Source of the DNA: Halalkalirubrum salinum
Lineage (GTDB): Archaea > Halobacteriota > Halobacteria > Halobacteriales > Haloferacaceae
Assembly: GCF_005543295.1 (NCBI RefSeq)
Contig: NZ_SRSG01000002.1
Span: 1-64,000, forward strand
DNA length: 64,000 bases
Direction of reading: 5' to 3'
Positions 33,893 to 42,114 of this stretch are shown here, piece by piece (within the stretch, counting starts at the first letter, position 1; the number at the start of each line of letters is the position of its first letter). The notes below the pieces were generated by a model. It did not search any database, had not been told where the DNA came from, and was given only the letters and a program-made list of their open reading frames with translations. A program made the position numbers and the translations under genes.

Positions 33893-35650
33893 GGCTCTGT
33901 TGAAATCATTTGTTTCTGATATGTCTCAGACTACTGAATATAGAGGTTGTAGTCGGCAGATCGGTACCAGTAGGCTCAAACTATAACAGTAGTGGCATAC
34001 ACCCTCGTATGTTCGAATAACTGGTCGCATACACTCACTACCCAGCGACTTTTTTGAGTTGTAATAATAAGCAGTGGTGTGACGTTCGACAATCTCTCCA
34101 ACAATCGGAGTACGGCAGTTGAGACATTTATTGCGGACTGGCTGACTCAACACCGGATTCCGGGTGCTGCGGTCGCTATCGTTGATGCTGACGGTGACCC
34201 GTCCGTGTCTGCGGAAGGATTCGGTGCTCGAACACTTGAGACCAATACACCGGTCACAGCAGATACTTTGTTCGGGGTTGGGTCGTGCACGAAGCCGTTC
34301 ACGGCAACGGCGATTATGCAACTCGTGGAAGCAGGCGATCTCGCAGTTGATGATCCTGTCTCGGAGTACCTCCCGCATTTGGCGGACGCGCCCGGTGACT
34401 TGATCACAATCGAAGAATTGCTCACTCATACGTCGGGGATGCCCAGTGACGGTGCAGCAGGCCCGCTTATTACTCGGTGGCTTGGCGTCGGCGGTGGAGA
34501 AATCCCGTTGTCGAGTGAGGCTGATTTCCGCCGACACGTGCAGGGTTCGACTGATCGCCGGGTCACTGACCGAGATACGTTCTTTTATTACAACTCCGGG
34601 TACATCATGCTCGGTCAGATTATCGAGCAAATCACCGGTCAAGACTTCTCCACATACGTCGAAGAGGAAATCCTTGCGCCACTAGGGATGGATCGAGCTA
34701 CATTCGATCAGGATGCGTTTGAGGCGGATTCGAATCGCATGACGCCATACATGAAGCAGGAGGGAGCCTCCACGGAGGCTGGGTTCCCGTTTGACCCACT
34801 TATTCACCCGGCTGGAGGACTTATTGCCTCGGTTCGAGACCTCGCCAAATATATGCAAGGCGTGTTTGGAGGGACAGCACTCGGCGCAGACAGGGTCGTT
34901 ACTGCCAAGAGCCTAGAGATGATGACGAAGCACGTCGGAAGCTTGAGTGCGTATTTCGACGGACAGGATCTTGGATATGGGTACGGCTTTATGATGCAGG
35001 AGTTCCTTGACGATCGGTGGATCGGCCATGGTGGCTCTATCGGTGTCTCGACCGCGTGGTTCGGCTACCTTGAGGACGCTGACGTAGGGGTTGCTGTTGC
35101 CTGCACAACCAGTCCAGAGACCCGTCCAATGGATGCTGGGATGGCTGTTATGGGGCTACTTCAGGACAAGACGCCCGAAACAGTCCAACCTCATTATCGG
35201 TTGATGAGCACGCTGGAAGCTGTCACGGGCAAGTACGCAGGGTACCGGAACACTATGGGGGCATCAGTTGAACGAGTCGGTGGCGGACTCAAAATTGAGG
35301 TTGATGGTGCTGTCGGTGGGCAAGAACTATTGCTTACGCCGACACGTATTGAGGACGACCTCCTCGTGTGTACAACAGTCACAGCGGCTGGAATGGAGCG
35401 CGAGATTCGTTTCGAATTCGGTGACGGGAACGTTGATCTCTTCGTTGGTCGGCTTCGCCTTCGGCACGCAGCGTAACACCTCGTCGGGTTGTTTTGCATT
35501 CACAGCCACTAACGGGTGCCACAGGTGACCATGGCATCATTACCTACGTGTGTATCAATAGAACATCAGCTACAGCCTCATTATTCGCAAGAGTCGCGCG
35601 TTGTATTTAGCACACATAATATATCAGATTCTAAGGTTTTCAACATAGCC
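33893..35650. mobile_element. Transposase-less IS6-like cassette carrying a serine hydrolase gene
   Basis: The 1758-bp element begins GGCTCTGTTGAAA (33893-33905) and ends, on the other strand, GGCTATGTTGAAA (35650-35638), one mismatch in 13. Perfect 8-bp duplications GTCAACTT flank it. A subterminal CTGAATATAGAG (33934-33945) at the left and CTAAATACAACG (complement of 35599-35610) at the right correspond in position to the inner repeats of the uspA cassette at 8747. Only one gene lies inside and no transposase is present. CGATCG occurs once in the element, far below the resident level. It landed between convergent glycosyltransferase genes. Confidence 0.85.
34079..35476 (+). CDS. Class C beta-lactamase-family serine hydrolase, cassette passenger
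   Basis: A 465-residue protein starting at GTG 34079. Active-site motifs of the serine beta-lactamase/D-aminopeptidase/esterase group are complete: SxxK as S69-C-T-K72, YxN as Y170-Y-N172 and HGG at 317-319. The first 330 residues are the catalytic domain; about 365-465 is a separate beta-rich C-terminal domain (TGKYAGYRNTMG start) as in Pab87-like peptidases. No signal peptide is visible, so it is probably cytosolic. Archaea lack murein, so peptidase or esterase activity is likelier than a wall role. Codon use and lack of CGATCG point to a foreign origin. Confidence 0.85.
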   Translation: MTFDNLSNNRSTAVETFIADWLTQHRIPGAAVAIVDADGDPSVSAEGFGARTLETNTPVTADTLFGVGSCTKPFTATAIMQLVEAGDLAVDDPVSEYLPHLADAPGDLITIEELLTHTSGMPSDGAAGPLITRWLGVGGGEIPLSSEADFRRHVQGSTDRRVTDRDTFFYYNSGYIMLGQIIEQITGQDFSTYVEEEILAPLGMDRATFDQDAFEADSNRMTPYMKQEGASTEAGFPFDPLIHPAGGLIASVRDLAKYMQGVFGGTALGADRVVTAKSLEMMTKHVGSLSAYFDGQDLGYGYGFMMQEFLDDRWIGHGGSIGVSTAWFGYLEDADVGVAVACTTSPETRPMDAGMAVMGLLQDKTPETVQPHYRLMSTLEAVTGKYAGYRNTMGASVERVGGGLKIEVDGAVGGQELLLTPTRIEDDLLVCTTVTAAGMEREIRFEFGDGNVDLFVGRLRLRHAA

Positions 35651-35684
35651 GTCAACTTATATACTAACTTGGTTTCGAGGATAA

Positions 35685-36875
35685 CTATCTTTTGTTCTGT
35701 GCTGATGCAAAAACCCCCTCGAGTGCGTTGGCTTCAGTGGCAATATTGAATCGCGTGGCAACGGTTTCTTGTGCACCACGGGCAAGCGAATGTCGCGCTG
35801 TGGTACGAGTCAATAATCGAATGACTTCCGTCGCGATCGCTGCTGGGTCCCTCGGCTCGACGAGTAGGCCATTTTCATCATGAGTGATAAGTTCTGGAAT
35901 CCCCGAAATGCGCGTCGAAACCGGCGGAACGCCGGCAGCCATCGCCTCCATGAGCGCGACTGGAATACCGTCGCGGTCCCCGGATTCGGCGATGACGCAG
36001 GGGAGCAAAAAACACTGCGCCTCGGCGAGTTCTCGTCGAAGTGTCTTGTCATCAACTGTCCCGAGGAATTCAACACGATCGGCAACGCCAAGCGCTCTGG
36101 CCTGCCGTTGCAGTGTCGCTTGCTGTCGGCCAGTTCCGACAACGTGGTACGTGGCATCTGGCAACTGTGCGAGGATCGTTGGAAACGCCGCCAGTGCGTC
36201 TGCGATCCCCTTTTTTTCGACGAGACGGGCGACAGAGAGGATACGGTTATTGATTGATTTGTCGGGTAGATCGAACTTTTCAGGGCGGATTCCCGCTCGG
36301 ACAATATCAATCGGCGTTGCTTCGACGAATCGGTCTTTAAGATACTGTTGATTGGCTGAAGAGATCGTAACGATCCGATCGGCACTGCGGAGCAACGGAC
36401 CGGTGTATGCGCCGATCGGTTCACGATAAATATCGTTGGCGTGGACCGTGATCGTAAACGACGTGTCGTAATGTGCTGCAACGTATGCAGCCGGAAACTG
36501 GGTTATATCAGCGAAGTGGGTGTGAAGGTGGTCAATCTCCCAGTCAAGACTGTCGACGAAGCGGATACAGCGATCGGCCCGATAGAGGTTGCCGAGATGT
36601 TGCCGTAGTGTCGCCCGGTATCGCGCCTGTGAGAGGACCTCATGGCAGATCACGTCGCCAGTAAGGATCGACACAAGTCGCTTTGGGGTGGGCGGTTCAA
36701 TGTACTGCACTGGTACGTCGAGATCAGTGAGCTCTTGGTGTGTTGGCTCTTCGGTAGGCTCATACACCGAACAGACCGCGACATTGTGTCCAGCCCGACT
36801 GAGCTCGTAGATCTCGTTGAGGACGAAGCTCTCAGAGAGCTTTGGAAACACCCGGAGATAATACAAGAGATTCAT
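35685..36875 (-). CDS. GT4 family glycosyltransferase
   Basis: A 396-residue GT-B enzyme. N-terminal acceptor domain begins YYLRVFPKLSESFVLNEI; HTHFADITQFPA and VHANDIY follow. The C-terminal donor domain has SVARLVEKKGIADAL, HVVGTGRQQ, and the GT4 E-x7-E loop around ESGDRDGIPVALMEAMAAG. This is the colanic-acid/capsule-type GT4 (WcaL/AmsK-like opening). The 3' end lies 34 bp from the serine-hydrolase cassette. Confidence 0.87.
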   Translation of the reverse strand: MNLLYYLRVFPKLSESFVLNEIYELSRAGHNVAVCSVYEPTEEPTHQELTDLDVPVQYIEPPTPKRLVSILTGDVICHEVLSQARYRATLRQHLGNLYRADRCIRFVDSLDWEIDHLHTHFADITQFPAAYVAAHYDTSFTITVHANDIYREPIGAYTGPLLRSADRIVTISSANQQYLKDRFVEATPIDIVRAGIRPEKFDLPDKSINNRILSVARLVEKKGIADALAAFPTILAQLPDATYHVVGTGRQQATLQRQARALGVADRVEFLGTVDDKTLRRELAEAQCFLLPCVIAESGDRDGIPVALMEAMAAGVPPVSTRISGIPELITHDENGLLVEPRDPAAIATEVIRLLTRTTARHSLARGAQETVATRFNIATEANALEGVFASAQNKR

Positions 36876-37072
36876 TAGTGTCTATCTGAGCAGTTTGATC
36901 GCGTTGCACCACTAGTAGAATTCCCACCTGGAGAGCGTTTTCGCCGACAGTTCCTGAACAGCACTATGCACAGACTTGCAACCGATACAATCAGCACAAA
37001 CGCGACGGTAGAGGTCTCCGCAGAGTCAGACAGTCCATCACGGCAAGACACACCTCCTCCGTCTATCGGCAT
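36875..37072 (-). CDS. Possible small single-span membrane protein upstream of GT4
   Basis: A 65-residue frame with one hydrophobic helix (STVAFVLIVSVASLCIVLF) followed by RNCRRKR. Its TAA overlaps the GT4 ATG as TAATG, a coupling-type junction, which is the main reason to list it. Codon use is not clearly native and I know no family. It contains a 19-bp sequence (36944-36962) repeated in inverse orientation at 46698-46716. The remaining spacer 37073-37316 holds nothing recognisable. Confidence 0.3.
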   Translation of the reverse strand: MPIDGGGVSCRDGLSDSAETSTVAFVLIVSVASLCIVLFRNCRRKRSPGGNSTSGATRSNCSDRH

Positions 37073-37316
37073 CTTGTGTCCACGTGTGTCTGCGTGTCAC
37101 GTAGTTAAGATACGTTTAATCGAATGTCCCAAGGATGCCAATTGATTCAGTCAGTTCAGCCGGAGGAACGACTGATCGGTCGAGTATATTACAGATTACT
37201 GATGGTGTCTCCGGAAAGTGAGCGGCGATTACTGTGGTATTACGCTTGTGGGTCGCTGACTGGTATGCGGTGTATACCTTTTGTAACCGCTTGGGTATGT
37301 CAGACCACCTCTGTAT

Positions 37317-39113
37317 ATGACGACCCAATACACGTTCCGTCGGAAGGTGATCGCGCTATATCGCGTTGCCCGGTATCGCCCCAAGTATGCCGCCGCAATT
37401 GTTGTGTTAAGTATCGGCGCGGCGGCACTTGAGGGGATCGGACTAGGGTTTTTATTGCCAATTGTCGAAAGCTTCGAAAGCGGCGGCTCGATTGATCCCT
37501 CCGGGGGATTACTGGGACTGTTTCAATCCGCGTACGCCGCGGCTGGCGTCCCGTTCACGATGGGGTATCTCGTCGCCGGCGTAATGACGGCCATGGGGAT
37601 TCGATACTCGCTCAGTTTTATTGTCGCTTGGCTTCGTGCGGCTATCCGCGTCCACTACGTCACACATATCCGGCTCATTGCGCTTGATCGAGCGCTCGAC
37701 GCGAAGATGAGCTATTTCGATCAGGAAGGCTCTGATGAGATTTTGAACACGATCATCACCGAGGCAAAGTACGCAGGCAAATCAATAAGTACGCTTGTGT
37801 CGCTGACCCAGCGAGGGCTGTTGGCAGCGGTGTATCTCACAATCGCGCTGTACTTCGCCCCGGTTCTCACCGTGGTCGTGTTCACCCTGTTCGGGACGCT
37901 CGTGATTGGTTCGCGCTACATCGTCGAATCCGGCTACTCGGTTGGCGATCGTCTTGCAACGGCAAACGAACAGATTCAGCGGTCTGCACAGGCCGGAACA
38001 CAGGGGATCGGTGCTGTCAAGCTCTTCGGAATGAAATCGCGAATCCGATCGGAGTTCGCCGCGGCAACCGATCAATTCACGGAAGCTAAAATAGGGGTCG
38101 AGCGGAACAAGGCGGCGATTACTGACGGCTACCAACTCGCTGCGGCCGTGTCACTTTTTGCGCTCATCTACCTCGCGTTTGCGTTTGCGAACCTTTCGCT
38201 CGCGTCATTTGGAGTCTTTTTGTTCGCGATCTTCCGGCTGACGCCGATGGTAAACAGCATCAATGAGAGCATCTACGACCTCGAACAGCGACTTCCACAC
38301 CTCATACGGGTACAGGAGTTCACAGACGAACTCGAGCGCGAGCGCGAACCGAGTTCGGGGGCCCGGCACTTGCCGGTGCCGGTCGAGACAGTCACGGTGT
38401 CCGACGTTTCGTTTGCGTATCCGACGTCCGAGCGTGTGTTGTCGAACCTCTCTTTCGAGGTGAGTCGAGGAGAGTTCATTGCGTTTGTTGGCCCCTCCGG
38501 GGCAGGCAAGTCGACGATCGCCTCGCTTTTGACTCGTCTCTACGAACCGGATAGCGGCCGAATCTACGCAAACGGTGTCCCAATAGACGAGGTAGATATG
38601 GCTGCGTGGCGCGACCGGGTGTCAATCGTCAGACAGCAACCACATCTATTTAACGCAACCCTCGCAGAGAACGTTATGATTGGGCAATCAGATGCGACTC
38701 GTGCGGAGGTCGAACAGGTCTGTGCTGTCGCACAAGTCGATGAGTTCGTCGACAACCTCGAAGACGGGTATGACACTGCACTCGGCGACAACGGAGTTCG
38801 ACTCTCCGGTGGCCAACGCCAGCGCGTCGCGATTGCGCGTGCATTGTTAAAAGACGCAGATCTGTTGGTGATGGATGAAGCAACGAGCGACCTCGACACC
38901 GCACTAGAAAAACGAGTACATACGGCCATCGAACAGATGGATCGAGACTTTGCGCTCGTCGTGATCGCACACCGCCTGTCAACCGTAACCGACGCAGATC
39001 GGATATATACTGTCGAAGACGGATCCATAACAGAAGTAGGAGGACATGGAGAGCTCCTTGAGGCTGGTGGGCAGTACGCTGACTTCTACGCACTGCAAGC
39101 GGAGACCAACTGA
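37317..39113 (+). CDS. MsbA-like ABC exporter (fused membrane and ATPase domains)
   Basis: A 598-residue half-transporter. Residues about 20-320 contain six helices; the ATPase follows: Walker A GPSGAGKST, Q-loop IVRQQPHLFNAT, signature LSGGQRQRVAIARALL, Walker B LLVMDEATSDLD and switch IAHRLSTV. It works as a dimer. In polysaccharide clusters such exporters flip lipid-linked oligosaccharides or export the polymer (PglK/MsbA-like), and no Wzx flippase gene was seen here, so this is the best flippase candidate. The GT2 gene downstream overlaps by 1 bp (TGATG). Confidence 0.88.
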   Translation: MTTQYTFRRKVIALYRVARYRPKYAAAIVVLSIGAAALEGIGLGFLLPIVESFESGGSIDPSGGLLGLFQSAYAAAGVPFTMGYLVAGVMTAMGIRYSLSFIVAWLRAAIRVHYVTHIRLIALDRALDAKMSYFDQEGSDEILNTIITEAKYAGKSISTLVSLTQRGLLAAVYLTIALYFAPVLTVVVFTLFGTLVIGSRYIVESGYSVGDRLATANEQIQRSAQAGTQGIGAVKLFGMKSRIRSEFAAATDQFTEAKIGVERNKAAITDGYQLAAAVSLFALIYLAFAFANLSLASFGVFLFAIFRLTPMVNSINESIYDLEQRLPHLIRVQEFTDELEREREPSSGARHLPVPVETVTVSDVSFAYPTSERVLSNLSFEVSRGEFIAFVGPSGAGKSTIASLLTRLYEPDSGRIYANGVPIDEVDMAAWRDRVSIVRQQPHLFNATLAENVMIGQSDATRAEVEQVCAVAQVDEFVDNLEDGYDTALGDNGVRLSGGQRQRVAIARALLKDADLLVMDEATSDLDTALEKRVHTAIEQMDRDFALVVIAHRLSTVTDADRIYTVEDGSITEVGGHGELLEAGGQYADFYALQAETN

Positions 39114-40117
39114 TGACAGACCCGAACGACAATCGAGCTCGAGATAGCCCACCAAACGGCTTTGAGCTCGACGGCCGAGTGCCAGGGCGACTCAGTGTTG
39201 TCGTTCCGACGTATGAGCGTTCGGAGATGTTGAATGTGGCTCTCGAGAGTGTCTGTACACAAACGTATACAAACATCGAACTGATCGTCGTCGACGACGG
39301 CTCGTCTGTACCAGTCACTGAATCGATGCTTCCGTCTACTGCCGATCGGCTGACCTCGGTTAAAATACGAAGACACGAAACAAATCGCGGCGCAAACGTC
39401 GCCCGAAACACCGGAATTTGTGCATCGACCGGCGAATACATCGGGTTTCTCGACGACGATGACCGGTGGAACAAACAAAAGGCCGAACGCGTCGTTTCAC
39501 GATTTGAGTCGACAGATCCGGCCGTCGGAGTCGTATATACAGGAAAGCAAACCGAACGGAGCAACGGAATCGAGTCGATAACAGTGCCGACCTGGAGTGG
39601 CGACGTGACGAAGAAACTGCTTGTCGGTAAGAACTTTGGGCAGTTCTCAGCGGTGACAGTCCGAGCACGCGTGATCCCCGACGCGGGGCTTCCAGACGAG
39701 CGGTTTCCGGCATGGCAAGACCGCGAGTGGTTCTTCCGGCTCAGTCAGAACTGCCAGTTTGAACCGATCGAAGCGCCGTTGACAATCCGGAAGGTTACGC
39801 ACACCAATCGGATTGGATATGGATTCAAAGCACAGCGTGACATCGCTTATCCCCTTTTCATAGACAAACACTACCAGATGGCCCGCGAGTACGGCCGGTA
39901 CTACGCACGGTCCTTCGTCGCATCGCTCCGGCGGGCACTCGCAGGAACCGCGCTCCGCTGTGGCCGCTATCGGGAGGCACGAAAGTACTATCTGTTATCA
40001 CTCGCCGCAAATCCGCTGCAGTGGAGGTCATATCCATACGTCGCTGCGACGATCGGCGGTCAGTGGTCATACCAGCCTATACGTCGACTGAAACGTACTA
40101 TTACGGGGGTTGCATAA
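39113..40117 (+). CDS. GT2 family glycosyltransferase
   Basis: A 334-residue GT-A enzyme: LSVVVPTYERSEMLNVALES, ELIVVDDGSSVPVTES, GANVARNTGICASTG, YIGFLDDDDRWN (DxD) and PAWQDREWFFRLSQ (acceptor region). An N-terminal tail of about 25 polar residues precedes the fold. Its start overlaps the ABC exporter stop by one base, so both are translated from one mRNA. Confidence 0.87.
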   Translation: MTDPNDNRARDSPPNGFELDGRVPGRLSVVVPTYERSEMLNVALESVCTQTYTNIELIVVDDGSSVPVTESMLPSTADRLTSVKIRRHETNRGANVARNTGICASTGEYIGFLDDDDRWNKQKAERVVSRFESTDPAVGVVYTGKQTERSNGIESITVPTWSGDVTKKLLVGKNFGQFSAVTVRARVIPDAGLPDERFPAWQDREWFFRLSQNCQFEPIEAPLTIRKVTHTNRIGYGFKAQRDIAYPLFIDKHYQMAREYGRYYARSFVASLRRALAGTALRCGRYREARKYYLLSLAANPLQWRSYPYVAATIGGQWSYQPIRRLKRTITGVA

Positions 40118-40204
40118 TGCTGGCCGCAGCGAGAAATTCGATCGCCCTCCTGGACGAACAAAGGGTACACATAGTCGTAGACGGTCACAATCAGTGGTCA
40201 AGGT

Positions 40205-40225
40205 GTCGCAAGCTGCGCTTGCGAC
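40205..40225. terminator. 9-bp perfect stem with 3-nt loop after the exporter/GT2 operon
   Basis: GTCGCAAGC (40205-40213), loop TGC, GCTTGCGAC (40217-40225). It lies 87 bp after the GT2 stop and 70 bp before the next gene. No T-run follows, so it may be an RNA-processing or attenuator structure and not a classical terminator. Confidence 0.4.
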
Positions 40226-40294
40226 GGCGGTCCTCCCTGATCGATCGGGGGCCACTATTCGGCCAGCCACAAGTCACTGGGGGTGGCGTGCGTC

Positions 40295-40828
40295 ATGAGT
40301 GAGGATGAGCGGTTGGAAACTGCGGAGTTATTTGAAGTCCTGAGCAGCGACCGGCGACGGGCACTGATTTATTTCCTCCGCTCTCGAGGAGGCGACGCTG
40401 ACCTTCGCGAACTCGCCGCAGAAATTGCAGCGTGGGAACAGGACATCGATCCTGCGGCGGTGTCTGACGATGACAAAAAACGGGTATACATCTCGCTGTA
40501 CCAATCACACCTCCCGAAGCTCGAAGAACATCAAATTGTAACATACGATTCGGACACCAAACAGGTCTCGTCGACTGAACAGGTCGATCACGTGATGGGA
40601 CTGTTTACGCATCCGACTACCCGGTGGGACCGATTCTATCTGGCCGTATCGGCGCTTGGGTTCGTCGTCTTTGGGTTACACCTCTTTGGCGTCATTGCGG
40701 TCCCGGTTGTTCCGTTCACTATTGTACTCCTCTGTACGTTGCTTGGGCTGTCGATCGTCCACTACTACCAATATCGGCTCATGATGAAAACAGTGCTGTC
40801 AGAGTTCTCGTATCGGTCAGAGCGTTAG
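40295..40828 (+). CDS. DUF7344 membrane-anchored winged-helix protein, copy 3
   Basis: A 177-residue protein: FEVLSSDRRRALIYFLR, DDDKKRVYISLYQSHLPKLEEH, IVTYDSD, then two hydrophobic helices (FYLAVSALGFVVFGLHLF; VPFTIVLLCTLLGLSIVHYY) and a short basic tail. ATG 40295 (MSEDERLE) is preferred to GTG 40283. Same architecture as copies 1 and 2. It precedes a Gfo/Idh/MocA gene on the same strand. Confidence 0.78.
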   Translation: MSEDERLETAELFEVLSSDRRRALIYFLRSRGGDADLRELAAEIAAWEQDIDPAAVSDDDKKRVYISLYQSHLPKLEEHQIVTYDSDTKQVSSTEQVDHVMGLFTHPTTRWDRFYLAVSALGFVVFGLHLFGVIAVPVVPFTIVLLCTLLGLSIVHYYQYRLMMKTVLSEFSYRSER

Positions 40829-40868
40829 CGAGCATATACTTTTTTTCCGATACCCGGTGGGGACACGT

Positions 40869-42029
40869 ATGACATACGACGTTGCGATTGTTGGAACTGG
40901 CGCTGATCCGGAGACCCGAAATCGCGATGGATACGCAATGGCGTATCGACACGCCGGCGGATACGAACGGCTCAATCACTGCTCGCTCGTCGCGTGTGCG
41001 GACATCGTTCCGGAGAACGCGGAGGCATTCGCCGACCACCACGGTGTCGAAGGAGTCTACGAGGACCACGAAACGATGCTCGAATCTGCTGAACCCGACA
41101 TCGTCAGCGTCTGTGTCCCGCCAGCGGTCCACGCGAAAATCGTCGTCGACTGTGCACGAGCACCATCGGTACAGGCAGTTCACTGTGAGAAACCGATGGC
41201 GACGACCCCTGCAGACTGCCGCCGAATGGTCGACGTCTGTGAAAAAGAAGCCGTACAGCTAACAATTGATCACCAACGACGGTTCGCAGAGCCGGTCCGA
41301 GAAGCCAAACGGCGGCTCAACGCAGGTGACATTGGTGAGCTTCAACGTCTCGAGTGGTCAGAGGTCAACCTCTTTGATGCGGGCTCACACCTGTTCGATC
41401 TGTGTGATTTCTTCACCGACGGCGAGCGCGTCGAATGGGTGTTGGCTGGCATCGACTGCGCGCGTGAAAATCGGTGGTTCGGAGCACTCAACGAGACACG
41501 GGCGATCGCCCAGTGGCGCTACAATGACGGGACACTCGGGTTCGCCTCCACGGCCGAGGAGGGCCGATCACTCGTCGATGCGTATCTACGGCTTGTCGGG
41601 ACCGATGGTGAGATTGAGATTCAACCAACTGAGGGACCGCCGCTTCGGATGCGAACAGACGGTGGGTGGAGCGCAATTGGAAGCGGTGGTGAGAACGTAT
41701 ACGGACCGAATGAGGGTCGTATTCGACGAATTGCAGATATTGCTTCAGAGCGTATTCCCCTTATTCCAGATCCGTTCGACGACCCAGTAACCCACTACGA
41801 GCGTGCGATCGAACATCTCGTTACGTGCCTCATAAACGGAGACGAACCGCTCATTTCAGGACGGACGGCGATCAGAGGGACAGCGCTTGTATTCGCCAGT
41901 TGGGAATCGTCCAGACAGCGCGGTCGAGTCCATCTGCCGCTTTCGATCGACGACAACCCCCTTGAATCGATGTACGAAGACGGCGAGCTCGCAGGCACGC
42001 CGTCACTCCGAACACCCGAGCAGGCGTAA
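40869..42029 (+). CDS. Gfo/Idh/MocA-family sugar oxidoreductase
   Basis: A 386-residue NAD(P)-dependent enzyme. The Rossmann start is VAIVGTGADPETRN, with PDIVSVCVPPAVHA and the catalytic-lysine motif HCEKPMA. DHQRRFAEPV and NLFDAGSHLFDLCDFF are in the C-terminal alpha/beta domain, where H in G-S-H-L-F-D-L is the likely catalytic base. In a polysaccharide island it may oxidise a nucleotide sugar (WbpB/WlbA-like 3-oxidation) or a free sugar. Start ATG 40869 gives MTYDVAIVG. Confidence 0.85.
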   Translation: MTYDVAIVGTGADPETRNRDGYAMAYRHAGGYERLNHCSLVACADIVPENAEAFADHHGVEGVYEDHETMLESAEPDIVSVCVPPAVHAKIVVDCARAPSVQAVHCEKPMATTPADCRRMVDVCEKEAVQLTIDHQRRFAEPVREAKRRLNAGDIGELQRLEWSEVNLFDAGSHLFDLCDFFTDGERVEWVLAGIDCARENRWFGALNETRAIAQWRYNDGTLGFASTAEEGRSLVDAYLRLVGTDGEIEIQPTEGPPLRMRTDGGWSAIGSGGENVYGPNEGRIRRIADIASERIPLIPDPFDDPVTHYERAIEHLVTCLINGDEPLISGRTAIRGTALVFASWESSRQRGRVHLPLSIDDNPLESMYEDGELAGTPSLRTPEQA

Positions 42030-42080
42030 ATTGTCTAAGAAACGAACACTCATCGCTCCGAGAATATGTAAGAAACGTAA

Positions 42081-42087
42081 TATTTAT
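42081..42087 (+). promoter_or_regulatory. TATA box of the secreted beta-domain gene
   Basis: TATTTAT is centred about 31 bp before ATG 42115, in an AT-rich patch (42065-42090). A second ATG at 42111 is in another frame. Confidence 0.42.
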
Positions 42088-42114
42088 TGGTAGTATGAAC
42101 AGATTAACGTATGC

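Noticed and set aside
37116-37328. 70-codon minus-strand frame upstream of the ABC exporter
   Set aside because: It overlaps the exporter start, has no homologous pattern I recognise and no plausible promoter.
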